DNA of 46,128 nt from Cupriavidus sp. IDO (lineage in GTDB: Bacteria; Pseudomonadota; Gammaproteobacteria; Burkholderiales; Burkholderiaceae): NCBI RefSeq assembly GCF_000812465.1, contig NZ_JWMA01000013.1, positions 1 through 46,128 of the forward strand, in the 5' to 3' direction. The position numbers were made by a program, and so were the translations under genes. This document shows positions 17,449 through 26,397 of this stretch, piece by piece (within the stretch, counting starts at the first letter, position 1; each line of letters begins with the position of its first letter). The notes beneath the pieces were generated by a model. The model was not told the origin of the DNA. It was given only the letters and a program-made list of their open reading frames with translations, and did no database searches.

Positions 17449-17910
17449 ATGAGCATCAATGAATTAGACCATCGCAGCAGCGAACCGCGCGCTGCCATCG
17501 TCGGCAACAGCGAGCCTGACAACTCCGGACCCGGCCCCGTCATCATGGCTGCCGACACGCTCGAGGGCAATCTGGTTCTCGGCCCAGGTGGCGACAAGCT
17601 TGGCAAGATCAATCACATCATGCTGGATGTTCCCCGCGGGCAAATTGCCTATGCGGTGCTGTCATTCGGAGGTTTTCTGGGCGTAGGAACCAAACTGTTC
17701 GCCGTGCCCTGGTCGGCGCTGACGCTCGACACCGTGCGCAAGAGCTTTGTGCTGGGCATCGACAAGGAGCGGCTGGAAGCCGCGCCAGGCTTTGATCAGA
17801 ACCATTGGCCGAGCATGGCGGATCCGCAATGGGCCACCAGTATCCACGAGTACTATGGCGCGCCCCCGTACTGGAAGGCAGGCCGGCACGAGCGGGAACT
17901 GGATCGCTGA
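17449..17910 (+). CDS. PRC-barrel domain protein
   Basis: 153 residues. After a polar N-terminus of about 35 residues, a PRC-barrel beta domain spans about 35-110 (VLGPGGDKLGKINHIMLDVPRG, IAYAVLSFGGFLGVGTKLFAVPW, then LGIDKERLEAAPGF). A C-terminal tail ends with YYGAPPYWKAG. PRC-barrel proteins are found in photosynthetic reaction centre H subunits, RimM and many stress proteins. This soluble stand-alone type is common in proteobacterial stress clusters and its role is not defined. ATG at 17449 follows CTGGAGTC. Confidence 0.88.
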   Translation: MSINELDHRSSEPRAAIVGNSEPDNSGPGPVIMAADTLEGNLVLGPGGDKLGKINHIMLDVPRGQIAYAVLSFGGFLGVGTKLFAVPWSALTLDTVRKSFVLGIDKERLEAAPGFDQNHWPSMADPQWATSIHEYYGAPPYWKAGRHERELDR

Positions 17911-18088
17911 TCGCGGCTTGCGCAACGCGTCCTGAACAGTTTCGCAGCGGACTATCACCCGCACCGGGCCACGAGGCCACATCCGCATCGTCTCCCTGAC
18001 CCGTCCCGACCTGGTCGCCTGCACGCATCATTCTGACGCGTGCCTGCGGGCAGGGTGACATGCGGCGTGGCAGATTTTCTGCGAGCCC

Positions 18089-20074
18089 GTGATCATGCCT
18101 GAACCGGCTGAACCGCGCCCCGCGAGGCAAGCGGCGCATCTGAAATTTTCCGAGTCCCCCAGCCTGCATGGCCTGGTCAGCCTCGCCATCGCCGTGACCG
18201 TTGTCGCCGGGCTCTATGTTGGGCGAGACGTTCTGATCCCCATCACGCTCGCGATCTTCCTCAGTGTCCTGGTAACGCCACTGGTCAGTTTCCTTTGTCG
18301 TATCAAGCTCGGCCGGATCGTCTCGGTTCTGGTCGCCGTGACAATTTCGGTCTCGGTATTGGTCTTGCTAGGCGGCGTGATCGCCGCCCAGATAACGGCG
18401 CTTGCGGTCGACATGCCTCGCTATCAGGCCACCATCGAGCAGAAAATCAACACCGTGCATCGTCTGACAATTGGAAAGCTCAGCAGTATGGCGGGCACCG
18501 CTGGCAGGGCGCTTCAGCAGGCAACCGTTGATTTGCCACAAGTAGCTCGCGAGCCCCGCTCTGCCTCATCGCAGGCACAGCCCCCCGCAGCGCTTCCGGT
18601 CGAGGTGATCGAGCCGGCTCCGAGCGCCTTTCATCTGGCACAGCAAGTGCTCTCCCCTGTCGTCAGGCCGCTTGAGACCGCCTTTATCGTATTCATCGTG
18701 ACCATCTTCATCCTGCTACAGCGCGATGACCTCAGGGATCGGGCTATCCGGCTGTTCGGGTCGGGCGATTTGCACCGGACCACCACGGCGATGCATGACG
18801 CTGCGCGGCGCCTCAGCCGGTACTTCCTTTCGCAATTCGCTGTCAATGCTGGCGTGGGCGTTGCTATCGGGACCGGGCTCTTCCTGATTGGCATACCAAG
18901 TCCGGTGCTGTGGGGCATGTTGGCCGCACTGTTGCGCCTGGTGCCCTATGTGGGAATCTGGATTGTCGCCGTTCTGGCAACCGCCCTTGCCGCAGCAGTC
19001 AGTCCTGAATGGTCGTTGGCGATCTGGTCACTGGCGCTTTTCGTGATCGTCGAACTGCTGGCCGGTCAGGTCATCGAGCCGATGCTATATGGCCATAGCA
19101 CCGGCATTTCCCCGTTCTCCGTTGTGGTTGCCGCGATCTTCTGGAGCTGGCTATGGGGCCCGGTCGGGCTTATCCTGTCCACCCCGCTGACGCTCTGCCT
19201 GGTAGTCCTCGGCCGGCATATCGGGGGACTCGAAATCCTCGACGTTCTTCTGGGTGATCAGCCGACGCTCACGCCAGTTGAGAACTTTTACCAGCGAGCG
19301 CTGGCAGGCGATCCGGATGAGATACTCGAACAAGCCGAAGTTCTGCTGCGCGACCGGTCACTCTCCTCGTACTACGATGAGGTCGCCATCAAGGGATTGC
19401 AGCTTGCGGCCAGCGACGTGTTGCGCGGCGTGGTAACAGCCGCACAACTGGCGCGAATAGAAACTACGGTGAACGATCTTGTCGAAGGTCTGGACAGCTT
19501 TGCCAACATTGAACCGAATCCAGGCGGGCCTGATGACCACACGGCTACGTTGGCACCGTACATCGCTGAGCAGGATTCGCACCAGCCTGGTCCCTGCCCC
19601 CCTTGCCGGGTATCGAAACGCTACCGGCGAGACGCGCCGACGGCCACGTCCTTTGCATCGCGGGAAGGGGCCCGCTTGACGAACTGGCGTCGACCATTCT
19701 CGTCCAGCTCCTCGGAAAGCACGATCTGGATTGCAGGGTTGTCCCTCATGACGCTGCCTCGCGCGCCGGGATGCAAGGTATGGTGGTCACCGCGCCGACG
19801 ATTGTGTGTATTTTTTATTTGAACATTGAAGGCATCCCGTCCCACTTGCGCTATCTTGTCCGGCGCGTGCAGCAGCGTTTCCCGGATGCGTCGATCGTCG
19901 TCGGCCTCTGGCCAAGAGGTGATACGGATCATTGGAGCGAAACGCTCCAGAGCGCAATCGCGCGCCAATCACTATGCCACTTCGGTTCAGAGTATGGTTG
20001 AGGCATGTCTGGCCACGATCAGAACCGAAAATGCGATCGATCCTGAGCCACTTCCTGGCGACGTGGGAACATAG
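18089..20074 (+). pseudogene. AI-2E-family (PerM-like) membrane exporter with two compensating frameshifts
   Basis: The first 500 residues are a clear AI-2E transporter: TM pair near 28-75 (DVLIPITLAIFLSVLVTPLV), TM near 85-105, a periplasmic segment, then the C-terminal TM block (LSRYFLSQFAVNAGVGVAIG, PVLWGMLAALLRLVPYVG, VIEPMLYGHSTGISPFSVV, GPVGLILSTPLTLCLVVLGRH). The cytosolic C-terminal extension continues in another frame from about 19603 (DGHVLCIAGRGPLDELA...SHLRYLVRR) and returns to the original frame near 19962 (ANHYATSVQSMVEACLA), ending at 20074. The first break is in a run of six C at 19597-19602, the second is a one-base change near 19960. Without correction, translation stops at 19822 with the transmembrane part intact but the tail scrambled. 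GTG 18089 or ATG 18095 is the start. Confidence 0.85.
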
Positions 20075-20137
20075 GCCTGTTCGCCAAGGCAAGGGAAGAA
20101 TCACAGTGTCAGCTCAATAACGTAGACGGGCTGCGAC

Positions 20138-22798
20138 ATGCTCCTCTCCCGGCAACATTCGCCAACGCTTGCATTCTTGCGTCGCAACGATGTCTGGCTG
20201 ATCATCCTGGCGCTGCTGCCAGTGTGGATGTTGTTGGCGGTGGTGATCACGGCATTTGCGCTGGGTGTACGTGTCCAGGGGCTCGGTTGGCAGAGCGGGC
20301 TGGAACTGGCGCATTGGCAAAGGCTACAAAACGGCTGCGTGCAGGCACGCGGCGAACGATTGCGGATCACCGGCTGGCGGCCCGTGACGATTGCCGTAGC
20401 GAGCGTGAGCCTGGCCAACTGCCAAGCTGGCGGCGAGACACTGCCTCCCCCATGGACGCCGTCATTCGATCTCATCATCGATGCACTTTCCATTCCCGGC
20501 TTGCCGCCGATAGCAGTCACCGTCCGCCAGCGCGATCAGCGCTGGCAGGTATGGGGAAAGTATCAGCACAGCAATGCGACCGCTACCTATGACCGCATTT
20601 CCGGGCGCTGGAGCGCGCAGGGCCAGATTCAGGCGGCTGACATCGCGCCCAGGCTCCTGGGCGCGCTGACCTTCACGGCCCATGGGTTGTGGCAAGCCAG
20701 CCGACTGGACGGCGATTTGCAGGCACAGGGGCAACAGCTGGGTCATCGCGGTCAGTCTCAACGGTCCGACATGAGGCTCGAGGCCAGCCTCGCCGCCAAA
20801 AAATGGCAATTGAATGCCGAACTGGGGGCACCGTTGACACTCGGCGGCGACTGGAGCCTGGAAGCCCGGCAAGTGCTACGGGCCAGCGGCAATCTGGAGG
20901 GGGTGGAGTCCCTGCGCCTGGACCTGCGAGCGGCAGGCCCGCAAGGCACCATAGTGCTGACCCTGGATACCGAGGGCACCGGCGTAGCACGCGGCCAGGG
21001 CATGCTGACACTGGCCGGGCCCTCGCTAGCTGGCAGAGTGCCTATTCGCTGGAATCAGCAAGGCTTGGAACTGTTGCCGGCGTCGATACAACTTCCCGGG
21101 GGGCTTCTGCTGCGCTGGCCTCGGCCTTTGACACTGCCGCTGGCATTGGCCGGTGAAAGCGCAATCTCGGCCGAGCTTCAGTATCACGATATGGAAATGA
21201 AAACCGTCGACAGCCGGTTAGCCTGGCAGCAAGCCAAGTGGAACTGGCAAGGACGGATTGACCTGGCAGGCAAAACCGCCGGATACAACCTGACCGGGTC
21301 TTGGCAAGGCCGCATCGATGCCTCCGGCCTGGCGGGCGAGCCAGCCAGCCTCACGGTCAGGGGGCCAGATCTGTTACTGGCGGTGCGCGTGCCGGTGCTC
21401 GACTTCCAGGCGCCGGGCTGGATCACACGCGCGGAGTTCAATGGTAACTATGGCAATTCCCCACTCACGGGAGCGCTCAGTGCCAACTTTGTGCGAGGGC
21501 GCTGGGAAGGTACGATTGATGGCAACTTGCGGCTCCCCTTCTATGCACGGGGCGGGGGCCTGAAGCTCGTCGCATCCTGGTTTGGCAAGGACGGGCAGTG
21601 GTACCTGGGCATTGGCAGTCGCGCCACGATAGCCGACGGGCTGGTCGGAACGACATTGATCAAGCCCATCGCCGTGGTCGCCACAACGCCTCTGCGCGTC
21701 GGGCCCCAGAGTGTATTCGGCAATCTGGAGGTCAAGGCGGAGGGCGTCGTTGCGACGCGCTGGGCACTGCCTGCCGTCACTGGGAAAATCGCCGTCGCCG
21801 GGCAGCAAGGCAGGGCCACGCTGCGTATGCCGGCCTGGCAATCCGAGCTGACCTTCACCGCAGAGCTGGCTGGCCGCGGAAGGAACACCGGAGCGAAAGG
21901 CATGATGGAAATCAGGACACCGCTGTCTGCATCCATGAGCCGCAGCCTCGGCTTCACCTTGAAGCAAGGCATGCTCAATGGCCAAGGCCACTGGCAGTGG
22001 CAGGATGACTGGCGGCTGCAAGGCGACATATTCGTGTCCGGGCTGGCGCTGGACTGGGGAGGCGTTCTGGCCACGGGTGGCAATGGGGCAGCGCATATTG
22101 AGCTGCACAGAAATGGCGTAACGCTCACAAGCATCGGCCCGATCATGCTCGCCAAACTGGATGTGGGCACCCTGGTGCGCAATATCCGCATGACGGTCCA
22201 ATCTGACTTGACCACCTGGCACGCCGTCGATGTTTCCGCCGACGTGCTAGGAGGCCATATGCACGCCGCCACCTTGCAATGGCCGTCCTCTCAGTTTCAG
22301 GCCGTGACCATCAGTCGCATCAACCTCGCAGAGGTGGCCGCGCTGCAAAGCGATCCGAACCCGACCGTTCAACTCGCTGGCCGCGTGGGCGGCAATCTGC
22401 CGCTACAACTGACAAAGGACTCCCTGGCCTTGCGGGCGGGTCACGTGAGCAACGAGGGCCCATTATCACTCAAGGTCTTGCCATCTGCCGGGGTCACCGC
22501 GATGGGCCAATCCAATCGCGCAGTGGAACTGGCGCTTGATGCCCTGAGCAATCTGGCGATTAACGAACTCGAGGCGCGTCTGAATATGAAACCGGACGGC
22601 TGGCTGGACGCCGCGGTCACCATCAAAGGCCAGAACCCGCAGAAGACCAGCTTGCCAATCGTACTAAACTACACGCACCGGGAGAACGTGTTCGAACTAT
22701 TGCGCAGCTTGCGCATTGGGGATGATATCTCCCGGCGAGTACTGAACCGGATGCCTGCAGAAGGCTCGCGCCGCGATGACGTGGGGGACACGCCATGA
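20138..22798 (+). CDS. ydbH: YdbH-family AsmA-like intermembrane lipid transport protein
   Basis: 886 residues: one N-terminal membrane anchor (about 17-45, DVWLIILALLPVWMLLAVVITAF), then a very long beta-rich periplasmic region with repeated alternating hydrophobic strands typical of the AsmA/TamB superfamily, ending in a dicarboxylate-like YdbH C-terminal segment (NGAAHIELHRNGVTLTSIGP, VLNYTHRENVFELLRSLRIG). In E. coli YdbH works with YhdP and TamB in moving phospholipid to the outer membrane, together with the lipoprotein YnbE. Here the same partners follow directly: ynbE overlaps by four bases (ATGA) and ydbL is next, reproducing the enteric operon order. The frame is intact. The start at 20138 has a weak ribosome site. 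Confidence 0.9.
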   Translation: MLLSRQHSPTLAFLRRNDVWLIILALLPVWMLLAVVITAFALGVRVQGLGWQSGLELAHWQRLQNGCVQARGERLRITGWRPVTIAVASVSLANCQAGGETLPPPWTPSFDLIIDALSIPGLPPIAVTVRQRDQRWQVWGKYQHSNATATYDRISGRWSAQGQIQAADIAPRLLGALTFTAHGLWQASRLDGDLQAQGQQLGHRGQSQRSDMRLEASLAAKKWQLNAELGAPLTLGGDWSLEARQVLRASGNLEGVESLRLDLRAAGPQGTIVLTLDTEGTGVARGQGMLTLAGPSLAGRVPIRWNQQGLELLPASIQLPGGLLLRWPRPLTLPLALAGESAISAELQYHDMEMKTVDSRLAWQQAKWNWQGRIDLAGKTAGYNLTGSWQGRIDASGLAGEPASLTVRGPDLLLAVRVPVLDFQAPGWITRAEFNGNYGNSPLTGALSANFVRGRWEGTIDGNLRLPFYARGGGLKLVASWFGKDGQWYLGIGSRATIADGLVGTTLIKPIAVVATTPLRVGPQSVFGNLEVKAEGVVATRWALPAVTGKIAVAGQQGRATLRMPAWQSELTFTAELAGRGRNTGAKGMMEIRTPLSASMSRSLGFTLKQGMLNGQGHWQWQDDWRLQGDIFVSGLALDWGGVLATGGNGAAHIELHRNGVTLTSIGPIMLAKLDVGTLVRNIRMTVQSDLTTWHAVDVSADVLGGHMHAATLQWPSSQFQAVTISRINLAEVAALQSDPNPTVQLAGRVGGNLPLQLTKDSLALRAGHVSNEGPLSLKVLPSAGVTAMGQSNRAVELALDALSNLAINELEARLNMKPDGWLDAAVTIKGQNPQKTSLPIVLNYTHRENVFELLRSLRIGDDISRRVLNRMPAEGSRRDDVGDTP

Positions 22799-22974
22799 AA
22801 CCCGTTTTACTTGTCGCTTTACTGCCTCTGGCTGCCTGCACGCCTCGGATCGCCCTCGAGGCCCCCAAAGACCCGATCACCATCAATCTGAATGTGAAGA
22901 TTGATCATGAGATTCGCCTCAAGGTAGAAAAGGATGTCGATAAACTCATCAGTGAAGACCGCACATTGTTCTAG
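22795..22974 (+). CDS. ynbE: YnbE-family lipoprotein
   Basis: 59 residues: signal peptide MKPVLLVALLPLAAC with the lipobox Cys at 15, then a short beta segment (PITINLNVKIDHEIRLKVEK) and an acidic end. This matches YnbE, an outer-membrane lipoprotein that caps YdbH by beta-strand augmentation to form the lipid bridge. Its ATG overlaps the ydbH stop (ATGA), indicating translational coupling. Confidence 0.9.
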   Translation: MKPVLLVALLPLAACTPRIALEAPKDPITINLNVKIDHEIRLKVEKDVDKLISEDRTLF

Positions 22975-22983
22975 GAGCCAACC

Positions 22984-23307
22984 ATGAAAATGGCGACACG
23001 ATTGATGGCAGTGCTACTGCTGTCTTGCAGTACGCTGGCCATGGCATTGGGCCTGGATAATGCCAAGTCACAGGGGCTCGTAGGGGAGCAACCAGATGGT
23101 TATCTGGGTGTTGTCAAGGCGACCCCGGACGCAGTGGAACTTGCCGCGGATATCAATGCGAAGCGCCGCGCGGCGTACGACGCCATTGCCAAGAAGAACG
23201 GTGCCACCCTGGAGCAAGTGGCGATCCTCGCAGGACAGAAAGCCATAGAGAAGGCGGCGCCTGGATCCTTCGTCAAGACTCCTGAAGGTCAGTGGATAAA
23301 AAAGTAG
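22984..23307 (+). CDS. ydbL: YdbL-family (DUF1318) periplasmic protein
   Basis: 107 residues: a signal peptide (MKMATRLMAVLLLSCSTLAMA, about 1-21), then DUF1318: LGLDNAKSQGLVGEQPDGYLGVV, VELAADINAKRRAAYDAIAKKNG, AAPGSFVKTPEGQWIKK. YdbL assists YdbH-YnbE assembly, chaperoning YnbE. The ATG at 22984 lies ten bases after the ynbE stop, with AGGAGCC covering the gap. It is the last gene of the operon. Confidence 0.92.
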   Translation: MKMATRLMAVLLLSCSTLAMALGLDNAKSQGLVGEQPDGYLGVVKATPDAVELAADINAKRRAAYDAIAKKNGATLEQVAILAGQKAIEKAAPGSFVKTPEGQWIKK

Positions 23308-23529
23308 TGCTCAGCGGAATCACGAATGCGACCTCGCCCGCTTTCTGGTGAATATCCGGTCAGAACCAATTCTAATTATATGGTCCAGTTGCTGTAATCA
23401 GTCTCGGCAGAGGGATTTTTTGGATCTGACTAACTGGCGTCAATTGGGATGGCCGAACTTTTGAGGGGGCCGGAAGGCAGTAATCGACAAAAGCAATTGC
23501 ATAGAAGGTATTATTATCACAAATCGTGT
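23308..23529. other. Short gap after the ydbH operon
   Basis: No gene is supported and no clear terminator hairpin with a T-run was found. The base composition is AT-richer than the surroundings towards 23360-23530. Confidence 0.3.
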
Positions 23530-24036
23530 TCAGTAATGCAATCTAATCGTAAAACTCAAGTCACCCCCATCGTAGGAGAAGCTGGCGGCGGAAAACGGCG
23601 GTGCGCCGAGCCATCCTACTGCATCGTTTGAAAAACCATATCCTTCGGTAGGAATTCCAAGCCCATTTGTATCCAGCTTACCGTTCATATTCTCATCATG
23701 TGCGACCGCTATGGCATACGTTCCTGGGGGGATTCCTTCAAAATTGCATTGCGCCTGATTATTCTTAACCCTTACTGACATGATATTCCTCGCTGAATGC
23801 AGATAGTCTGCAGGGAATCCGACTGGCGATTCAAAGAGAGTGCAGGCCACCATGCCTATGCTGCTTCGAATGCCTAGAATCTGTATATGAATCGATTGCG
23901 AAAAGGCGGGATATGGATAAGCTGAACACAGCAGTACCGCAAACCATGTTGCGTAACGAGCCGTCTTCGGCGTACGGGTCATGGGGATATTGCCTGAAAC
24001 GGAAGCCAGAGCCTTCGGAGCAGTTGATTCAATCAT
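23530..24036 (-). CDS. DUF2141 exported protein
   Basis: 168 residues from the ATG at 24034-24036 (GAGGAAAATC upstream). A leader of about 50 residues contains the hydrophobic core ATWFAVLLCSAYPYPAFSQ. The mature part is a DUF2141 beta-sandwich: IHIQILGIRSSIGMVACTLF, then CNFEGIPPGTYAIAVAHDENMNGKLD with the calcium-loop-like HDENMNGKLDTN, then GIPTEGYGFSNDA and a FSYDGGDLSFTIRL end. DUF2141 proteins are periplasmic and uncharacterised. A longer frame upstream has poor composition, so this start is preferred. The base composition is lower in GC than the neighbours, perhaps a sign of transfer. Confidence 0.88.
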   Translation of the reverse strand: MIESTAPKALASVSGNIPMTRTPKTARYATWFAVLLCSAYPYPAFSQSIHIQILGIRSSIGMVACTLFESPVGFPADYLHSARNIMSVRVKNNQAQCNFEGIPPGTYAIAVAHDENMNGKLDTNGLGIPTEGYGFSNDAVGWLGAPPFSAASFSYDGGDLSFTIRLHY

Positions 24037-24831
24037 GATTTTCCTCGCCACTACCAGATCGTTGGCAATGTTTCGGTCGCGGTGGCCGCACCACTCCCTC
24101 AATGGGCAACCTAAGCTCACTTTAATGCCTGTGGGAGCGCCCCGCCATGACGAGCGCACATCGCTGAACCGACCAATGATGAGCCGATACCAGGCCTGCT
24201 GAGAGGTCGAATTTTGGTGTTGATGCTCTGTTGCCCCCGGGGCAAATAGGGTGCGCACCGTCGAGGGCAAACGGGCCCACCCAAATCGCCGGCGGACTAC
24301 TCATCCACGTCGCCACCGGCCCAGTTTTTCGTCGCCGTTTTCGCCGCATCGCCATGCACGCGCTCCAAGTGGCAGTGGGTCACGCGTTAGCGTGACGCGC
24401 GAGGCTCATCGGCATGAAGGCAGCAACTTGCAGGACGCGGGGATAGACACGCCGCATCGTCTCGCTGCGAACCACGCCAGCGGTGTCCCCACCGCAAGAT
24501 CATACAAGGAGTCGCAAAAGCCACACCGCCGGCGGCGCAGGCCGCCACCATCACGCCTCGATGCGCCAGAGTATGCACATCAATTTTGTAGCTTTGTCTA
24601 CCTAAACTTTATGCATGTTCCATGCTGGGCCCTTCCTGAGCATTCTTGGCAGACAACCTCGGTGGCCAATTGCAAAGCGTCAGACGCGTTTCGAGCACTA
24701 CGTTCGCCTTTGAGGACTTGGGCAGATATTACGAGATGTATAAGGCCAAACATAGGCGAGTCGTCTGCGCAACAAGGAAAACGCCTCATTCGGGCTTGCC
24801 GAGAATTTTCCAAACTGCCAGGAAGAAGAAC
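24037..24831. other. Long gap without a recognisable gene
   Basis: About 800 bases. The minus-strand frame at 24122-24355 (Arg/Pro-rich, VGPFALDGAH, CPGGNRAST) resembles a junk peptide that I have seen near insertion-sequence ends, but I cannot name a family. A perfect 7-bp hairpin GTCACGC-GTTA-GCGTGAC lies at 24379-24396. The region could be debris from mobile DNA. Confidence 0.3.
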
Positions 24832-25071
24832 ATGCCATACATTCGTGCCCTCATCGCCGTATTCGTGGTCCACGGTGGGCTGAACCATTTGCTGGGATAC
24901 GTCCTTGAGCCTAGCTCGCTCGTCTCCGTCGCAACGGGCACGTGGTTCGGCCTTGGATACGCGAGAGTCTTCCAAGGCTTTCCAAAGGCCGACACCTTCA
25001 AAGCTGCGTTCAAGGGAGTAATCATGGCAATGCTCTGGCCGATCGTGCCGGTCCAGCATCGACCACGATGA
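24832..25071 (+). CDS. Small hypothetical membrane-associated protein
   Basis: 79 residues from the ATG at 24832 with AGGAAG upstream. Two hydrophobic stretches (about 5-25, ALIAVFVVHGGLNHLLGYVL; about 60-72, KGVIMAMLWPIVPV) flank a linker FGLGYARVFQGFPKAD. No family recognised. An upstream extension of the same frame exists but lacks a ribosome site. Function unknown. Confidence 0.5.
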   Translation: MPYIRALIAVFVVHGGLNHLLGYVLEPSSLVSVATGTWFGLGYARVFQGFPKADTFKAAFKGVIMAMLWPIVPVQHRPR

Positions 25072-25214
25072 CCACGAACGCCAGAACCGCCTGCGGGCGG
25101 TTATTTTTCAGCCCACCTAACATGCCGAAAATGCGGAGGGTTTTTTGGATAGGATCGCGGGCTCGTCGGCAGGTTGTGTCGCAATTGGATTGCGAAGCGG
25201 CTACGAGCCCCTGG

Positions 25215-25425
25215 ACTCCTGATGACCTTAGCCGCGTGCCATCGGTGTATGGATCGAACGTACCCGCCTTGCCGCCATCGGTATAGGGATCGCGCGGCCC
25301 CTTGATGCTGCTGGCATCCGTGAACACATCCCTTGTTGCGCCCGCATACTCCTTGGCGTGTTCTAGCCAAAGGGGCCAACATCAGAACCATGATGTCGGC
25401 CCCGGCTGTTCGCGGAGCGACGGCG
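25215..25425 (-). pseudogene. Small exported protein with a DPYTDG repeat, frameshifted
   Basis: Minus-strand frames contain a signal-like start (ADIMVLMLAPLA) and, in a different frame, HAKEYAGATRDVFTDASS followed by GPRDPYTDGGKAGTFDPYTDG. The DP-Y/F-TDG repeat belongs to a type of small exported Burkholderiales protein. The two parts are out of frame around 25365-25375, so the gene looks broken, unless it starts at the internal GTG at 25327 without a leader. Confidence 0.4.
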
Positions 25426-25453
25426 CTTGCATGCTGGCGCCAGCCCTGCCCGA

Positions 25454-26038
25454 TCACTTGCCGTACTTGGCCTTCACGTCAGCCGTGCACTTGTCCTTGG
25501 CATCGCCAGACAAGGCATCGCATTTCTCCTTGTCGGCCTTGTACTTGGCGTCCATGGTGTCCTTCTTGGCGTCGCGGCGAGCCTCGGCGACATCTTTGCT
25601 GGTGCCGGTGTCGGCGGCCTTCTCGACCTTGACCGCTCCAAGCGCCTTCTCGTGGGCGACCTTGGCTTCCTTCACACAAACGTCCTTGTCGTTGCCCTTC
25701 CTGTCGTCGCACATTTCCTTAGCCACGTCGTAGTCTCGATCGGCCTTGACCTTGTGCGCCTTTGCCCGGGCCTGGGCGGTGCCGTCGCGCATGGCTTCGG
25801 CGTTCGCCTTCGCGACATCCCGATCGCGCTTGGCCTCCGCCTTGCAAACGTCCTTGGCGTTGGCCTTCATGCCGCCGCATTTGGCGCTGGCGGCTTTGTA
25901 GTCAGCGTCGGCCTGCTTCACTGTGGCGTCGTAGTCTGCCTTCGAACCCGCGGCAGGCGCAGTTAGTGCCAGTACAGCCCCTCCCGGCGCGACAGCCATC
26001 ATCCCAAACAAGGCAGCGAATAGCCATTTAGTCATCAT
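25454..26038 (-). CDS. Exported protein with three Cys-pair repeats
   Basis: 194 residues: a signal peptide (MMTKWLFAALFGMMAVAPGG, cleavage near ALA at about 25), then a Lys/Ala/Asp-rich helical body containing three copies of a unit with two cysteines about 11 residues apart: YKAASAKCGGMKANAKDVCK, YDVAKEMCDDRKGNDKDVCV and YKADKEKCDALSGDAKDKCT. The Cys pairs probably form disulfides in the periplasm. Similar proteins occur in Cupriavidus/Ralstonia-type genomes without a known role. Start at 26038 with GGGAGTG upstream. Confidence 0.75.
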   Translation of the reverse strand: MMTKWLFAALFGMMAVAPGGAVLALTAPAAGSKADYDATVKQADADYKAASAKCGGMKANAKDVCKAEAKRDRDVAKANAEAMRDGTAQARAKAHKVKADRDYDVAKEMCDDRKGNDKDVCVKEAKVAHEKALGAVKVEKAADTGTSKDVAEARRDAKKDTMDAKYKADKEKCDALSGDAKDKCTADVKAKYGK

Positions 26039-26397
26039 GTCGCACTCCCTATCAGTAGCAGGACTTCTCCGCGTTGCCTACTGGTATTTCCAGCGGCGAT
26101 TTTGCGAAGGCCCTGCAAAGAGACTACATCACTTGCATGCCTGGCGTCAGAATCCAAATTCCGAAACGCGCGTCGGACAACTCCCACAGACCGAGCACAG
26201 CCTGCACACATGACTACGCGAGAACCGGTGTCACATCGGTGCAGAACGGGGGCTGCCGCTCCAATCTTCCGGGATACCAGGCACGCAATGGGATCGTCGT
26301 CGAGCCGGCTTCTGGGTGCAGTCAAGATGAGATAGCGGCGATTGAGTGTGCCGTCCAGATATGCGCCGCGGAACAGGCCAGCGTTGCATTCAGCAAT
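26039..26397. other. Gap with no supported gene
   Basis: About 360 bases between two minus-strand genes. Frames on both strands have poor composition and no family resemblance. It should hold the promoter of the Cys-repeat gene; no terminator for the cardiolipin synthase operon could be placed. Confidence 0.35.

Noticed and set aside
24122..24355. Arg/Pro-rich minus-strand frame
   Set aside because: A possible insertion-sequence scrap, but no terminal repeats, transposase motif or nameable family could be found.
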